A DNA stretch of 7,095 nucleotides. Source: GCA-016699975 sp964515255 (GTDB taxonomy: Bacteria > Patescibacteriota > Minisyncoccia > Moranbacterales > UBA1568). A model generated the notes under the pieces. It was not told where the DNA came from and searched no databases. It worked only from the letters and a program-made list of their open reading frames with translations. Position numbers and translations under genes: made by a program. Positions within the stretch are counted from its first letter, which is position 1; each line of letters begins with the position of its first letter. Below, piece by piece: positions 6,547 through 7,095 of the stretch. The stretch spans positions 1 to 7,095 of the forward strand of contig CAZETL010000044.1 in the NCBI GenBank assembly GCA_964515255.1, read 5' to 3'.

Positions 6547-6978
6547 ATGGAAAAATTTTACGCAGAATCTGCTGAAGCTTTGCGGTTGCTTGGAGAAGAG
6601 TGGGCGGAAAAATATGCGCGTCCCGGCATAGTGACTCTTTCGGGCGAGCTTGGTGCGGGGAAGACGACTTTTGTACGGGGAGTTCTTGCGAGACTTGGAG
6701 CGGCTGGAAGTTTCACGAGTCCGACATTTGTCATCATGAAACAGTACAACCTCTCGCGTTCGAAAAATGGAATCGATCGCGTCTACCATGTGGACGCATA
6801 TCGTATCGGAGGAGAAGATCTTCGATTGATTGGGTGGGATGAGTGGAGGAACGATCCTGGCGGTCTTATTCTGTTTGAGTGGCCCGAACGCGCCCGGGAA
6901 TTTGTAGGTGATGCAATGACACGCATCTCTCTTTCTATTGAAGGAGAGGGAAGAAAAATGAAGATTATCGCTGGGTAA
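6547..6978 (+). CDS. tsaE: tRNA N6-threonylcarbamoyladenosine (t6A) biosynthesis ATPase TsaE
   Basis: TsaE (YjeE family) is a small cytoplasmic P-loop ATPase that acts with TsaB and TsaD to place the threonylcarbamoyl group on A37 of ANN-decoding tRNAs. The 143-aa product has normal family length. Walker A is GELGAGKTT (33-41, Lys39). It is followed by the family's TSPTF switch (57-61), the YHVDAYR motif (80-86), DLRLIGWDEW (91-100) and LILFEWPER (107-115). All expected motifs are present. The ATG at 6547 is chosen. An in-frame TTG at 6529 adds six residues, but it lies inside the terminator hairpin and promoter. There is no Shine-Dalgarno; CTATGG marks the start, and the short predicted leader suggests near-leaderless initiation. 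tsaB and tsaD are not in the window, so the gene stands apart from its partners. Confidence 0.95.
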   Translation: MEKFYAESAEALRLLGEEWAEKYARPGIVTLSGELGAGKTTFVRGVLARLGAAGSFTSPTFVIMKQYNLSRSKNGIDRVYHVDAYRIGGEDLRLIGWDEWRNDPGGLILFEWPERAREFVGDAMTRISLSIEGEGRKMKIIAG

Positions 6979-7095
6979 TCCAGGTAGAACGATGTGCAGA
7001 AGGGAAGATATCCCAGGTTTTATCTTGGGTGGCTTGTTTGGTATGCAATAAAAATCTGTTCAACATTAAGTCCTTGTCAGTACGAATACTGTCTT
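6979..7095. other. Right-edge stretch without a supported gene
   Basis: Two small inverted repeats are visible: CCCAGG/CTTGGG (6 bp with one G-T, loop TTTTAT, 7013-7030) and CAGTA/TACTG around CGAA (7078-7091). Neither is followed by a proper T-run on the + strand, so neither is a clear terminator for tsaE. No promoter with both boxes is visible. A 43-codon minus-strand open frame enters from the edge but has unusual codon use. Confidence 0.4.

Noticed and set aside
6965..7095. Minus-strand frame open for 43 codons from the right edge, ending in TAA inside the 3' end of tsaE
   Set aside because: Five of six Thr codons are ACC, unlike the neighbouring genes. No domain is recognised, and a 43-codon open stretch is plausible by chance. 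It cannot be excluded without sequence to the right.

Overview
The window looks like a chromosomal segment of a Candidate Phyla Radiation bacterium (Patescibacteria, probably a Parcubacteria-like lineage). This placement is an inference. It rests on a type IV pilus ATPase, a long O-antigen-ligase-like membrane protein with a TPR tail, a DHH-family protein with an eroded active site, and a stand-alone small TsaE. TGA, TAG and TAA all end genes here, so nothing suggests UGA recoding. The main genes lack clear Shine-Dalgarno sequences, and three of the four start just after a pyrimidine-rich CTAT sequence.

Layout on the + strand, left to right: the last 56 codons of an unrecognised protein (2-172), then closely spaced pilB (193-1959). 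After a 73-bp gap with a possible extended -10 promoter comes a 13-TM O-antigen-ligase/Wzy_C-type protein with TPR repeats and a Pro/Ser/Thr-rich tail (2033-4690). A perfect 17-bp inverted repeat (4724-4765) serves as a two-way terminator. It separates this block from a convergent minus-strand DHH-family gene (4800-5948), whose own promoter lies at 5977-6005.

The 598-bp stretch between the DHH gene and tsaE (5949-6546) is the most interesting part. It holds divergent promoters that share the -10 hexamer TATCCT, followed by a run of hairpins (6085-6109, 6140-6211, 6212-6229, 6239-6258, 6320-6338, 6358-6383). It ends in a strong intrinsic terminator (6508-6542). This looks like a separate transcription unit of about 470 nt. 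It is either a structured non-coding RNA or a small-protein mRNA (64-aa ORF, 6283-6480) with a structured leader. The terminator hairpin overlaps a promoter for tsaE (6547-6978), which encodes the ATPase of tRNA t6A synthesis. The last 117 bp hold no convincing gene.

PilB would power pilus assembly. The neighbouring ligase-like protein may transfer lipid-linked glycan onto a surface acceptor, possibly the pilin. The DHH protein and TsaE belong to other functions and are separate transcription units.
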